37,567 bases of DNA from Candidatus Woesearchaeota archaeon (GCA_016180135.1 JACPBV010000036.1:1-37567), one strand, 5' to 3'; positions 6,631-15,689 are shown, counted from the stretch's first letter. Program-made: numbers and translations. Notes: a model not told the origin generated them from the letters alone.

Positions 6631-7568
6631 AAACCGACAAGACAGCTAAACAAGAAGAGCGGAGCCCATGGAGGACAATGCTCTGGGTGATCGCTGTCCT
6701 TACCGTCATTGCATGGCTTGTTTCAGGGAGCCTGTCTTTTTTCACAGATGACTCAAGGGAAAACGGCAATGTTGCCCTCATCCCTGTAAAAGGGGTTATT
6801 CTTGGGGACGGGCAGATGCTGTTTGAGCAGGATATCGCTTCACCCTCGGAAATTATCGGATTCCTTGAAGACGCTGCGCAGGATCCGGGGATCGAGGCAA
6901 TCGTGCTTGAGATCAACAGCCCGGGAGGCTCAGCAGTCGCTTCTGAAGAGATTGCAAATGCGGTGAAGGCAGTCAACAAGACAACAATCGCATGGATACG
7001 TGATTCGGGAACCAGCGGGGCATACTGGATAGCCTCTGCAGCTGACACTATCGTCGCAAGCAGCATGTCCATCACCGGCTCTATCGGAGTCACTGCGTCC
7101 TATCTGCAGTTCTCCGGCCTGCTGAAAGACTACAACATCACCTACGAGCAGCTTTATGCAGGAAAATTCAAGGAGATCGGGAGCCCCTTCCGCCCTTTAG
7201 GCATCGAAGAGAGAAGGATGTTTGAGGAGCAGCTGAGGGAGCTGCACCAGGAATTCATCAGGGCAATTGCAGAAAACAGGAAGATGCCTGCGGATGATGT
7301 CGAGAAGATCGCAACTGGGATGTTTTTCCTTGGCAAGAAGGCCAAAGAGCTCGGCCTTGTGGATGTTATCGGGGGCAAAGGCGAAGTAAGGCAGATTCTT
7401 GAGCAGAAGCTCAATATCACCGTTGCATTTGTTCCGTATGAGCATGATGCATCGTTCTTCGATATCCTCAGCAGGCTCGCAAGCAGCCAGTCTTTCTCTG
7501 TCGGAAGGGGAATCGGCAAAAGCCTTGCTGATACCCGGATGAGTCAGAAGTTGGAGATTAGGACGTAA
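6627..7568 (+). CDS. sppA: Signal peptide peptidase SppA (S49 serine peptidase)
   Basis: 313 residues with one N-terminal membrane anchor (about 17-39) and an extracytoplasmic S49 domain. It degrades leftover signal peptides and other membrane-associated peptides. The Ser/Lys dyad can be placed by alignment with the Bacillus enzyme: S130 in GTSGAYWIAS and K182 in YAGKFKEIGSP. Other family landmarks are LEINSPGGSAVASEEI, TGSIGV and the C-terminal GLVDVIGG. The length fits single-domain SppA. Its ATG overlaps the TGA of the third upstream mini-ORF, so initiation may depend on translation of the repeats. No clear TATA box is seen within 40 bases. Confidence 0.93.
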   Translation: MKTDKTAKQEERSPWRTMLWVIAVLTVIAWLVSGSLSFFTDDSRENGNVALIPVKGVILGDGQMLFEQDIASPSEIIGFLEDAAQDPGIEAIVLEINSPGGSAVASEEIANAVKAVNKTTIAWIRDSGTSGAYWIASAADTIVASSMSITGSIGVTASYLQFSGLLKDYNITYEQLYAGKFKEIGSPFRPLGIEERRMFEEQLRELHQEFIRAIAENRKMPADDVEKIATGMFFLGKKAKELGLVDVIGGKGEVRQILEQKLNITVAFVPYEHDASFFDILSRLASSQSFSVGRGIGKSLADTRMSQKLEIRT

Positions 7569-7765
7569 GGCTGCTGAAATAAGGATTGCTCTTAGGTTTT
7601 CTCGTTACCGACTTTTCCTGATTTATTATGAAATGAAGGGGTAAAACCTTATGATCTACCTATCCAGAAAATTTCAACACGAAAAATCCTGTTTCCCCCC
7701 CATAACCTTTATATATAAGCGTAAATAATCTTAAATAAGCTTATATACCTTACTTTCGCATAGCA
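7569..7765. promoter_or_regulatory. AT-rich intergenic region with promoter-like sequence cut off by a mobile element
   Basis: After the sppA stop there is no gene. The strongest boxes are CTTTATATATAAG (7709-7721) and GCTTATATACC (7739-7749). The second is placed so that transcription would start at about 7765-7772, exactly where mobile element copy 2 inserted. Confidence 0.45.
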
Positions 7766-7971
7766 TTATGTATTAAGCTCCCCTCGGAGCGGCTCTGCCA
7801 TCTTCAAAACTCCCGATTGTGTGGGCAAAGGCTCTGTGTCCCCGTAAGGGAGAAAAAAGCGTTCCGGTCCGCGGACGGAGGGCGACCCCCCACGACGAGC
7901 GTGATTCGGTAGGGCGGTTGAGTTTTGACCTTAGGATGGCAGAGCCGCTCTTGCCGGAGCTTAATACATAC
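7766..7971. mobile_element. MITE-like element, family A copy 2 (206 bp)
   Basis: It has the same inverted ends as copies 1 and 3 (TATGTATTAAGCTCC... / ...GGAGCTTAATACATA) and the same inner pair (CAAAACTC/GAGTTTTG). Its core shares GCGTTCCGGTC-GCGGACGGAGGGCG with copy 3 and with the element at 33196. It is flanked by a perfect 8-base duplication GCATAGCA (7758-7765 and 7972-7979). No transposase ORF. Transcripts from the upstream promoter would carry the element as a long hairpin leader. Confidence 0.85.
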
Positions 7972-7992
7972 GCATAGCAGGGACTGACAAGG

Positions 7993-8199
7993 ATGCCAAA
8001 AAAGAACGGCAAGCAGACAATTTCTTTGAGCGTTGACAGCAAGACCTACGAAGAGTTCACCGGCCAGTGCAGGGAAAAGGGGCTTATCATATCAAAACAG
8101 GTTGAAAATTTCATGAAGGGGCAGGTTGGGGAAGGCATGCTGGCTGAAGCACAGCCTGGTGAAGGAACGCAGGCTAAGGGGGGAAAGCATGGGAAATAA
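7993..8199 (+). CDS. Small protein with a ribbon-helix-helix-like pattern
   Basis: 68 residues. The first 45 (KQTISLSVDSKTYEEFTGQCREKGLIISKQVENFMKGQ) show a short strand followed by two helices, as in CopG/RHH DNA-binding domains. The tail is low-complexity (GEGMLAEAQPGEGTQAKGG). Its stop overlaps the start region of the subtilase gene by 11 bases, so the two are co-translated. A role in regulating the large protease is possible but unproven. ATG 7993 lies 21 bases after the mobile element. Confidence 0.55.
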   Translation: MPKKNGKQTISLSVDSKTYEEFTGQCREKGLIISKQVENFMKGQVGEGMLAEAQPGEGTQAKGGKHGK

Positions 8200-11100
8200 T
8201 GCCCTTTGGCCGTCTTTGGCAGCCATAATCCTTCTTTTTGGCGCCACGCTCTTTGGCGAGGTTGATGATAAAGTCACCCGTTTGCTTGCCGCCCAGGAAG
8301 AAGTTCCAGTAATTGTCTTCCTCTCAGACAATCCGGCTTCAGAAAATAATTTTCAGACATTCACATCCGAAGCAGCGGCTATCCAGCCGAAGAGAGTTTC
8401 ATCAACTCAGCCCAATTCAGTTGGCCAGCAATCTTTAATGAATAAACGGAAGCAGGAAATAAAAAATGCCCAATGGGGAGCTTTAGCAAACTTAAACCTT
8501 CAAGAGGAATACCTGCCCCGGCGGGTCAATGGGGGAAAAAGGTTGAGCGCTGCTGAAATATCATCTTATAGTGGAGCTGAAAAAATTGACATGGGAGTCG
8601 GGGCTGAAATAATTGACCGGGCGGTGAAACCTGATTTCCGCCTTAAGCGGATGTATTCCACCATCAATGCGTTTGCCGGCAATGTTACCAGGGAGGGGCT
8701 TGAAAAATTAATGCTCAATCCTCTTGTAGCAAGGGTTGCTATCGACGGTGAGAAACATATCCTGCTGAGCGACAGCGTCCCCCAAATTAACGCAAATGAC
8801 CTCTGGGCGCTGCGGCCAAACGGAACAAATCTCACGGGACTGCATCAGACCGTCTGTGTGCTTGACACTGGCGTTGATTACCGCCATCAGAGCATGGGCA
8901 ACTGCACCACCACGAGCATGATCGAGGGAAACTGCAGCAAAGTTGCAGGCGGGTTTGATTATGTCAACGATGATTTTGACCCTTTGGATGATAACGGCCA
9001 TGGGACCCATGTCGCAGGCATCGTCGCTTCCAATGATACAACGTATAGGGGAGTTGCACCCGATGCGAGGATTGTGGCAGTTAAGGTCTGCAATGCTGCC
9101 GGAAGCTGCTCTGACAGCAATATCATCTCAGGTATCGATTGGTGCACAGACAACAGGTCACGATTCAACATCTCAGTCATCAGCATGAGCATCGGCTCCT
9201 CAACAACCACAGAATCTTCATGCGATTCCGATTCGACTGCCAGCGCAGCAAATACGGCCGTAGGGAATGGGCTGTTTGTTGCTATTGCGTCAGGGAACAG
9301 CGGCTGCGGGGCTTCAACCGGATGCAGCACCTCAATATCGTATCCTGCCTGCGGCTCGAATGTCACTGCAGTAGGGAGCGTTACCAAGACAGACGGAATT
9401 TCGGGATTTTCCAACAGGGCTTTGTTCAGCACCATCTTTGCGCCAGGCTCTTTAATCGTTTCGCTCGCCAGAAATGGCGGCACGGCCTCAAATTCAGGAA
9501 CCTCCATGGCAACACCCCATGTTGCAGGCGTCGCTGCTTTGCTGTATCAGTTCAATTCCTCATTGGCGCCGGCACGGGTCAAGAGCATACTCAACACCAC
9601 AGGAGCGCTCATCAATGATTCCGGAACACTCTATTACCGGGTTGATGCCCTTGCTGCAATCCAGAAGCTTGACACCCAGGCGCCGTTTCCTTCATCCGAC
9701 AACATCACCAACAACACGTCTCCAAAGTTCAACGACACCATCCAATTTAACATTACGGCAAATGACTCCGTAGGGCTGTCAGGATTTTTCTTTGCATGGA
9801 ACGACACAGGAACCTGGCTTAATGCGACCAATGGGACACTGGGGAGGGCAACAAGCCAGCTGATGACGGTAAACAAGACCCTGACTGCGTTCAAGAACAA
9901 AATGGTCTTCTGGAAATATTATTTCAATGACACCAACAATATCTGGAATGCCTCAGATGAGTTCAGCTTTCCGGTATCAAACATCGGCCCCCACAGCTGC
10001 AGGATTACCCTTCCCCTTGAAGGGAAGAATACTTCTACTCCCTCAATCCAATACACTTGCGCAGACAATGACAACGATGCCCTGACGTATTTCCTTTTTG
10101 CGAACAATTCAAGGAATGCCACTTCAACGACGAACCTTTCCCTCTGGAATGCCAGCGACGGATTTTACAACATCACGGTCCTTGGCGGAGACGGCTCTGC
10201 AAACACCACCAATGCCACCTCAGTAGCTTTCAGGCTCGATACGCTTGGGGCAACATTTTCAGCCAATCAGACCAATGCGACCGAGATGAAAAGAAGCGGA
10301 AATGCATCCTTCAACATCACCATCAATGACACCATAGGGAATTCGTTTTTTATCTTCTCGTGGAACGGGACAGGAACCTGGGAGAACAGCACCAATGGAA
10401 CCATCTCATCGGCATCCGATTTTCTGAACATCAACCTCTCAACAAACCAGACTGCAAACAAGACTGTCGCTTTCATCTGGTATGCCAACGATTCTTCAGG
10501 GAATCTCAACAACTCAGGAGTTTCGACATTTTTCGTCGCAAACACCTTATCCTCTCTGTCTTTGATAACCTTCAATAACACATCTCCAAACGACTATGAT
10601 GATATCGGGGTGAATGCGACTTACAATGACACCGACGGCCAGACGGCATCTGTCACCTTCATGTGGCTCCGCAATGGGACAAACATCTATAACGACACTA
10701 TTGCAAATGTGGCTCCGGGCTCGACAGCAAAGTCCAATCTCAGCAGCGGCAACTTCACGCTTACCGAGGCTATCAGGGTCATCGCCTTTGCGTTTGATAC
10801 GATGAACAATTCTGCAAATTTCTCAAGCAGCACCATCACCTCTTCGAACACTGCGCCCAATGCCCCCCAGCTGGCATCGCCGGGAAATTCAACAATCCTA
10901 AGGGCTAATCACACGATTTTAGCGATGACCGTCTCCGATGATGACAACGATACCATGACCTGCTACCTCTACGGCGACAATGCCACCAACCCCATCACGA
11001 GGATCAACATAAATTTTTCTGTCCCGAACGGGACCACAGTCAGGTTCAACTGGAGCCAGCTGAACGAATCAAATTATTTCTGGAAAGCCCAATGCGATGA

Positions 11101-12850
11101 CGGCATGGCAAACTCCTCCAACAGCAGCATCTTCCAGCTCACCTATGCCGAGCCGCCGACAACATTTCCCTCGCTGATCTCAGCCACCGACAGCGACGGC
11201 GACGGGAATATCGAGATCAACTGGAGCCAGGACGGAAATGAGACAGGGGAGACGTTCAGGATCTACCGCTTCACCAGCAACATCACTGCGATTAATTCCA
11301 GCGTGCTTAATCTCACCAATGAAAGCAGGGAATCTTTCACATTTTTTGAAGACAACAAGACTGTCAACGGAACACCTTATTTCTATGCCCTTGTGACCGT
11401 AGACAGCAAAGGGAACTTCAATGACAGCATCCTCTCGGGCATCCTCAACGGGACAGCAAATGACACCATCCGGCCCGGCGTCCCCAGGGTCACCAATGTC
11501 TCTTCAGCAAGCGGTGTAACGACGATAAACTGGACTGAGGTATCGGGAGACATCCAAAACAACAGCGACAACACCAGCCTGCAGTATAAGGTATGGTATC
11601 GGGCAAATTCCTCCGTCAACACCAGCGCAGCTGCAGTCAATGCCACAGCCGATCTCGCCAAGACTGTGGCCCATGCTTCTGCCTGCAGGGAAGGCATCTG
11701 CACTGCCACCCATTCTTTAAGCTCAAGCGGGCTCTACTACTATTTTATCTCGACTATTGATGACGGCAATAATGAGAACGTGACTTTTGATAACTCAACA
11801 TCTGGCAATTTTGGCATGGTCAATGCGACCACCGCACCTTCAAGCACAAACAGCGGCAGCAGCAGCGGAGGGGGCGGTGGAGGAGGGGGCGGTGGGGGCG
11901 GCGGGGGAGGGACTCCGGGAGTCAAGGGCAGCAGCGAGACGGTCAATAGCGGAAAATTTGTTTCGGGAGAGAAGAAGTCCATAGACATCACATCGCCCCA
12001 GATTGCGGTCGATGCCATCGAGATAAAGGTCAAAAATGCGGTGACTGCTTCCTTTGTGACTGTAGTTGATACGGGAGAGGATAAGGGGACAGCGACGGAT
12101 GCCTCGCTGCCGATCCAGGAAAAGTCAGTATACCATTATGTCAAGATAACGCTTGACAAGATCGCAAACACCAACATCGAGAGTTCAACTATCATCTTCA
12201 AGATCCCCAGGGTTGAGCGCTTTAAGCCTGAGACTGTCGTGCTGAGGAAGTTTGACAGCAATGACAGGATTTGGGCTGACCTCCCGACTGAATTTATCCG
12301 GGAAGATTCACTGTTCAGTTATTTCAGCGCTGATACCCCCGGCTATTCCCTCTTTGCGATCGTCGGCACTAAAACTGCCCCTGCAGCAACGGAAGGCCTG
12401 TCGCAGGGCCAGCAAACAAATGAAAGCCTGAGTGATTCCTCTCTTGAGCTGCAGAAGGAGATTGCGCAAAATGGCAATACTTCCGACGGAGGAAATAAGG
12501 CTGGGGCCGGATTCATATCTAGTGATGCATTCTTTGCCATCGTTATCCTGATAACCCTGCTTGTAGGGGGCTTCATCCTTCTCCGTGCCCTGAAACGAAA
12601 AGATGAACAAAAATGCGAGAAAGGCGAAACCTTTGGAGAATTCACAGGCTCTATGCCCCATCCTTCTGCGCCAGGGCATCAAGCCCACCATCCTCACCAC
12701 GCTTTCCCGGGGAGCCATCCCCACCATCCTGCGCCCGGCAGCCATCCTCATCATCCTGCGCCCGGTATCTATCATCATTCTCATGTTGGAAAGAATCCAA
12801 CCAACCAGGGACAGGCAACCCATGACCATCAGCACAAAATTAAGAAATAG
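8189..12850 (+). CDS. Giant cell-surface subtilisin-like protease (S8) with poly-Gly linker, PGF-pre-PGF-like domain, C-terminal membrane helix and His-rich tail
   Basis: 1553 residues from ATG 8189. The in-frame extension to 8126 lies over the preceding gene, and this start gives a clean signal peptide (MGNNALWPSLAAIILLFGATLFG). A propeptide-like region (about 30-200) leads into the S8 domain, with D226 (VLDTGVDYRH), H271 (NGHGTHVAG), oxyanion N370 (SGNSG) and S439 (GTSMATPHVAG). Next come repeated beta domains very rich in N-x-S/T sequons, suggesting heavy N-glycosylation. A run of 15 glycines follows (about 1227-1241), then a PGF-pre-PGF-like domain (about 1245-1390). One membrane helix (about 1446-1469) ends in positive charges, and a cytoplasmic tail repeats HPHHPAPGS-type units. 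The substrate is unknown; it may process surface proteins or act on neighbouring cells. Confidence 0.93.
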   Translation: MGNNALWPSLAAIILLFGATLFGEVDDKVTRLLAAQEEVPVIVFLSDNPASENNFQTFTSEAAAIQPKRVSSTQPNSVGQQSLMNKRKQEIKNAQWGALANLNLQEEYLPRRVNGGKRLSAAEISSYSGAEKIDMGVGAEIIDRAVKPDFRLKRMYSTINAFAGNVTREGLEKLMLNPLVARVAIDGEKHILLSDSVPQINANDLWALRPNGTNLTGLHQTVCVLDTGVDYRHQSMGNCTTTSMIEGNCSKVAGGFDYVNDDFDPLDDNGHGTHVAGIVASNDTTYRGVAPDARIVAVKVCNAAGSCSDSNIISGIDWCTDNRSRFNISVISMSIGSSTTTESSCDSDSTASAANTAVGNGLFVAIASGNSGCGASTGCSTSISYPACGSNVTAVGSVTKTDGISGFSNRALFSTIFAPGSLIVSLARNGGTASNSGTSMATPHVAGVAALLYQFNSSLAPARVKSILNTTGALINDSGTLYYRVDALAAIQKLDTQAPFPSSDNITNNTSPKFNDTIQFNITANDSVGLSGFFFAWNDTGTWLNATNGTLGRATSQLMTVNKTLTAFKNKMVFWKYYFNDTNNIWNASDEFSFPVSNIGPHSCRITLPLEGKNTSTPSIQYTCADNDNDALTYFLFANNSRNATSTTNLSLWNASDGFYNITVLGGDGSANTTNATSVAFRLDTLGATFSANQTNATEMKRSGNASFNITINDTIGNSFFIFSWNGTGTWENSTNGTISSASDFLNINLSTNQTANKTVAFIWYANDSSGNLNNSGVSTFFVANTLSSLSLITFNNTSPNDYDDIGVNATYNDTDGQTASVTFMWLRNGTNIYNDTIANVAPGSTAKSNLSSGNFTLTEAIRVIAFAFDTMNNSANFSSSTITSSNTAPNAPQLASPGNSTILRANHTILAMTVSDDDNDTMTCYLYGDNATNPITRININFSVPNGTTVRFNWSQLNESNYFWKAQCDDGMANSSNSSIFQLTYAEPPTTFPSLISATDSDGDGNIEINWSQDGNETGETFRIYRFTSNITAINSSVLNLTNESRESFTFFEDNKTVNGTPYFYALVTVDSKGNFNDSILSGILNGTANDTIRPGVPRVTNVSSASGVTTINWTEVSGDIQNNSDNTSLQYKVWYRANSSVNTSAAAVNATADLAKTVAHASACREGICTATHSLSSSGLYYYFISTIDDGNNENVTFDNSTSGNFGMVNATTAPSSTNSGSSSGGGGGGGGGGGGGGGTPGVKGSSETVNSGKFVSGEKKSIDITSPQIAVDAIEIKVKNAVTASFVTVVDTGEDKGTATDASLPIQEKSVYHYVKITLDKIANTNIESSTIIFKIPRVERFKPETVVLRKFDSNDRIWADLPTEFIREDSLFSYFSADTPGYSLFAIVGTKTAPAATEGLSQGQQTNESLSDSSLELQKEIAQNGNTSDGGNKAGAGFISSDAFFAIVILITLLVGGFILLRALKRKDEQKCEKGETFGEFTGSMPHPSAPGHQAHHPHHAFPGSHPHHPAPGSHPHHPAPGIYHHSHVGKNPTNQGQATHDHQHKIKK

Positions 12851-12860
12851 AATTCTTAAA

Positions 12861-12959
12861 GGATTTGAACACTTAAGAGAATTTGAACTCTTCAGAGAAT
12901 CTGAACCCTTAAGGGAATCTGAACTCTTTATAGAATCTGAACTCTTCAGAGAATTTGCA
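12861..12959 (+). repeat. 18-bp tandem repeat, about 5.5 units, upstream of alaS
   Basis: Units of the form GAATCTGAACTCTTCAGA run at 12861, 12879, 12897, 12915 and 12933, with a partial unit at 12951-12959. They differ at a few positions. The array fills the gap between the subtilase stop and the alaS TATA box. Units are close to self-complementary in places (CTCTTCAGAGAA, CTTAAG), so short hairpins are possible. Confidence 0.85.
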
Positions 12960-12963
12960 CAAT

Positions 12964-12979
12964 AGATTTAAAAATAAAT
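12964..12979 (+). promoter_or_regulatory. TATA-like box of alaS
   Basis: AGATTTAAAAATAAAT is centred about 26 bases before ATG 12997, giving a leaderless alaS transcript that begins just after the tandem array. Confidence 0.5.
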
Positions 12980-12996
12980 CCACTTTTACCTAATGC

Positions 12997-14775
12997 ATGG
13001 ATGCACAGCAGCTCAAGAAGAAATATTTTGAATTTTTCAGGGAGAAAAAGCACCAGATCATCCCGTCGGCATCGCTCATCCCGGAGCATGACCCTACGGT
13101 GCTTTTTACGACTGCAGGCATGCATCCTCTTGTGCCTTTTCTTATGGGGCAGCCCCATCCTTCCGGAAAGAGGCTTGCGGATGTGCAGAAATGCATCCGG
13201 ACAGGGGATATTGACGAAGTCGGCGATGCCTCCCACCTTACTTTTTTTGAGATGCTGGGCAATTGGTCATTGGGAGATTACTTCAAGAAGGAAGCTATCG
13301 AATGGTCGTTTGAGTTCCTCACATCAAAGAAATGGCTGGGGATGGACAAGGAGAAAATTTCTGTCACCTGCTTTGCCGGCGATAAGGATGCGCCAAAAGA
13401 CACTGAGGCAGCAGGCTTCTGGAAAAGGGCAGGCATTCCCGACGAAAGGATATTTTTCCTCCCAAAAAAAGACAATTGGTGGGGGCCGGCCGGCCAGACT
13501 GGGCCCTGCGGCCCTGATACAGAGATGTTCTTTGATACCGGGAAAGAGCGGTGCGGCGATGGGTGCCAGCCGGGTTGCGGCTGCGGAAAATATTTCGAGG
13601 TCTGGAATGATGTGTTCATGCAGTATAACAAAAATGCAGATGGAAAATTTGTTCCTTTAGCCCAAAAGAACGTCGATACCGGCATGGGCGTCGAAAGGAC
13701 TATAGCGATGCTTCAGGGAAAGAAAAGTGTCTATGAGACTGAATCTTTTTTGCCGATCATTGCAGAGATTAAAAGACATGCAGCCGTTAAAGAATTTAAA
13801 GAATCTGATGATGCAACGGTGAAAAGCATCCGCATCATCGCCGACCACCTCCGGGCTGCAGTGTTCATTCTCGGGGATGAGAACAAAGTTGTCCCTTCCA
13901 ATGTCGACCAAGGGTATATCCTGAGAAGGTTCATCAGAAGGGCGGTCCGGCATGGACTGAAGCTGGGCATAAAAAAAGATTTTTGCGGCGCTGTTGCAGA
14001 GTCAGTCATATCCCGCAATAAGGAAGAATGGCCGGAGCTTGAGAGCAATCATGCGTTTATCATCAGGGAGATGCAGAAAGAAGAAGAGAAGTTCAGGAAG
14101 ACGCTGGAGAACGGCGTAAGAAAATTTGAGCTTATGGCAAAGCAGGGAAATGTCAATGCTTCAGAGGCCTTCCTGCTGTTCCAGTCCTTCGGCTTTCCGA
14201 TTGAACTGACGCAGGAATTGGCAAAGGAGAAAGGCATCACTGTCGATGGCGAAGGGTTCAAAAAAGAGTTTGAGAAGCACCAGCAGCTTTCCCGTGTGGG
14301 GGCGGAAAAAAGATTCAAGGGAGGATTGGCTGACCATTCCGAGCAGACGACAAAGCTGCATACTGCCACCCATCTGCTTAATGAAGCGCTGAAGGTGGTG
14401 TTAGGGAGGAAGGACATCCATCAGAAAGGCTCAAACATAACGCCGGAAAGGCTGCGGTTTGACTTTAACTTTGACAGGAAGATCACTGATGCAGAGCTTA
14501 GGGAAGTGGAGAGGGTGGTGAACGAAAAGATCCAGGAGGGGCTGGCTGTCACAAGGGTTGAGATGAGTGTTGAGGAGGCAAAGAAGATTGGAGCTGAAGG
14601 CGTCTTCGGGCACAAATACGGCGATAAAGTGTTTGTTTATACTATCGGAGATTTTTCAAAGGAGATCTGCGGGGGCCCTCATGTTGATAATACGAAGGAG
14701 ATTGGCAGCTTCAAGATAGTAAAAGAGGAAGGAGTGGCTGCCGGTGTGAGGAGGGTGAAGGGGGTTGTTTCTTAG
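12997..14775 (+). CDS. alaS: Alanyl-tRNA synthetase, short form lacking the C-terminal region
   Basis: It charges tRNA-Ala. The 592 residues cover the class II catalytic core (motif-like FTTAGMHPLVPF, QKCIRTGDIDEVG, FFEMLGNWSLGDYF, WWGPAGQTGPCGPDTE, VDTGMGVER), the tRNA-recognition helices and the editing domain. The editing zinc/catalytic residues are H455-x3-H459 (HTATH) and C558-x3-H562 (CGGPH). The protein stops at VAAGVRRVKGVVS, where longer enzymes continue for about 270-300 more residues (DHHA1/C-Ala). The last stop base is also the first base of mobile element copy 3. The duplicated target shows that TAG would have been the stop before insertion, so the element did not truncate the gene. 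Short AlaRS forms may be normal in this lineage. Confidence 0.93.
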   Translation: MDAQQLKKKYFEFFREKKHQIIPSASLIPEHDPTVLFTTAGMHPLVPFLMGQPHPSGKRLADVQKCIRTGDIDEVGDASHLTFFEMLGNWSLGDYFKKEAIEWSFEFLTSKKWLGMDKEKISVTCFAGDKDAPKDTEAAGFWKRAGIPDERIFFLPKKDNWWGPAGQTGPCGPDTEMFFDTGKERCGDGCQPGCGCGKYFEVWNDVFMQYNKNADGKFVPLAQKNVDTGMGVERTIAMLQGKKSVYETESFLPIIAEIKRHAAVKEFKESDDATVKSIRIIADHLRAAVFILGDENKVVPSNVDQGYILRRFIRRAVRHGLKLGIKKDFCGAVAESVISRNKEEWPELESNHAFIIREMQKEEEKFRKTLENGVRKFELMAKQGNVNASEAFLLFQSFGFPIELTQELAKEKGITVDGEGFKKEFEKHQQLSRVGAEKRFKGGLADHSEQTTKLHTATHLLNEALKVVLGRKDIHQKGSNITPERLRFDFNFDRKITDAELREVERVVNEKIQEGLAVTRVEMSVEEAKKIGAEGVFGHKYGDKVFVYTIGDFSKEICGGPHVDNTKEIGSFKIVKEEGVAAGVRRVKGVVS

Positions 14776-15104
14776 TATGTATTAAGCTCCCCTCGGAGCG
14801 GCTCTGCCATGCTTAATAATGCTCTCGCATTATTGGCACCCAGAAACTTCGTTTCTTAGGGTTTTCAAAACTCTTGACTGATTTGGCAAAAGCTCTGTGT
14901 CCCCGATGGGTGAAAAAGCGTTCCGGTCTGCGGACGGAGGGCGGCCCCCCACGACGAGCTGGATTTATTAAGATGGTTGAGTTTTGACCTGTCGGAAATC
15001 GTTATACCTTATAAAATAATAGTAACGATTTCTGAGCATGCTCAAAAACCTTCGTTTTTGACATTAGGATGGCAGAGCCGCTCTTGCCGGAGCTTAATAC
15101 ATAC
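14775..15104. mobile_element. MITE-like element, family A copy 3 (330 bp)
   Basis: It has inverted ends as in copies 1 and 2, plus extra sequence on both sides of the inner repeat: a left addition with AATAATGC..GCATTATT and a right one with AAATCGTTA..TAACGATTT. Each addition is a hairpin of its own. The core shares GCGTTCCGGTCTGCGGACGG with copy 2 and with 33196-33345. It is flanked by a perfect 8-base duplication GTTTCTTA (14767-14774 and 15105-15112). No transposase. It fills the gap between alaS and the next gene. Confidence 0.85.
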
Positions 15105-15149
15105 GTTTCTTAGAAAAATATAAATAGGCTGCTACTCAAAACTGATATT

Positions 15150-15389
15150 ATGGGGGTGATTTACACTCGTTACGCAGAAGATACGATTCAAGACAGAAAG
15201 ATTAGTAAAGGTTTCATTGAAGATGCCCTGCGCCATCCCGACCAGGAGATTGCAGGAAAAAAAGGCAGGACAATAGCCCACAAAATCATGGGAAGCAAAC
15301 TTCTCCGAGTTGTTTACGAGATTGAGGGAAAGGATTATATAGTGGTAACCGCTTACTTTACCCATCCAGAGAGGTATCTACGACAATGA
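15150..15389 (+). CDS. DUF4258-like protein, probable RelE/BrnT-like toxin
   Basis: 79 residues. The pattern FIEDALRHPDQEI..GRTIAHKIMGSKLLRVVYEIEGKDYIVVTAYFTHPERY matches DUF4258-type small RelE-fold proteins: a helix, then strands ending in VVTAY-x-T. It overlaps the DUF2283-like gene by 4 bases (ATGA), the usual layout of this pair, proposed to be a toxin-antitoxin system. AATATAAATAGG (15116-15127) about 28 bases before ATG 15150 gives it its own promoter outside the mobile element. Confidence 0.8.
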   Translation: MGVIYTRYAEDTIQDRKISKGFIEDALRHPDQEIAGKKGRTIAHKIMGSKLLRVVYEIEGKDYIVVTAYFTHPERYLRQ

Positions 15390-15589
15390 AAATCAATTTT
15401 GACCAGAAGGCTGACATTATACGGATCAAATTTCAGGAAGGCGCCTATGCTATAAGCAAGGAAGTAGATGAAGGCATCATCATAGATATGACTAAAGACA
15501 ATAAGATCATGGCTATCGAGATCATGGACATCTCTGAAAGGATCCCCAACAAAAATCTTAGGGAGATTACGACAGTAATTTCTGACTGA
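15386..15589 (+). CDS. DUF2283-family small protein (probable antitoxin)
   Basis: 67 residues with the DUF2283 pattern: D-x-x-A-D-I-I-R-I-K-F at the start and DEGIIIDMTKDNKIMAIEIMDIS in the centre. It starts inside the stop of the DUF4258-like gene (ATGA). DUF2283 proteins regularly follow DUF4258 toxins and are thought to neutralise them. No DNA-binding domain is obvious. Confidence 0.8.
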   Translation: MKINFDQKADIIRIKFQEGAYAISKEVDEGIIIDMTKDNKIMAIEIMDISERIPNKNLREITTVISD

Positions 15590-15618
15590 GTTTCTGATAG
15601 AGTTTGAAGTTGGTCATC

Positions 15619-15658
15619 TGGCTGCCGGTGTGAGGAGGGTGAAGGGGGTGGTTGGATA
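15619..15658 (+). repeat. Duplicated piece of the alaS 3' end
   Basis: 31 bases (15619-15649) are identical to alaS 14735-14765. In the same frame they would read AAGVRRVKGVVG followed by TAA, i.e. the last residues of AlaRS. The next bases, GGGGGTGGTTGGATA (15644-15658), recur at 18089-18103. These look like traces of insertion or recombination at the alaS end. Confidence 0.7.
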
Positions 15659-15689
15659 AAGAGCGTGGGACAGTAAAGTTGGATAAACA

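Noticed and set aside
11740..12033. Reverse-strand ORF with a poly-proline run
   Set aside because: It is the mirror of the poly-glycine stretch of the subtilase and has no start signal.
14775..15104. Family A elements as riboswitches or rRNA fragments
   Set aside because: Flanking 8-bp duplications and inverted ends show insertion; structure alone is explained by the inverted repeats.
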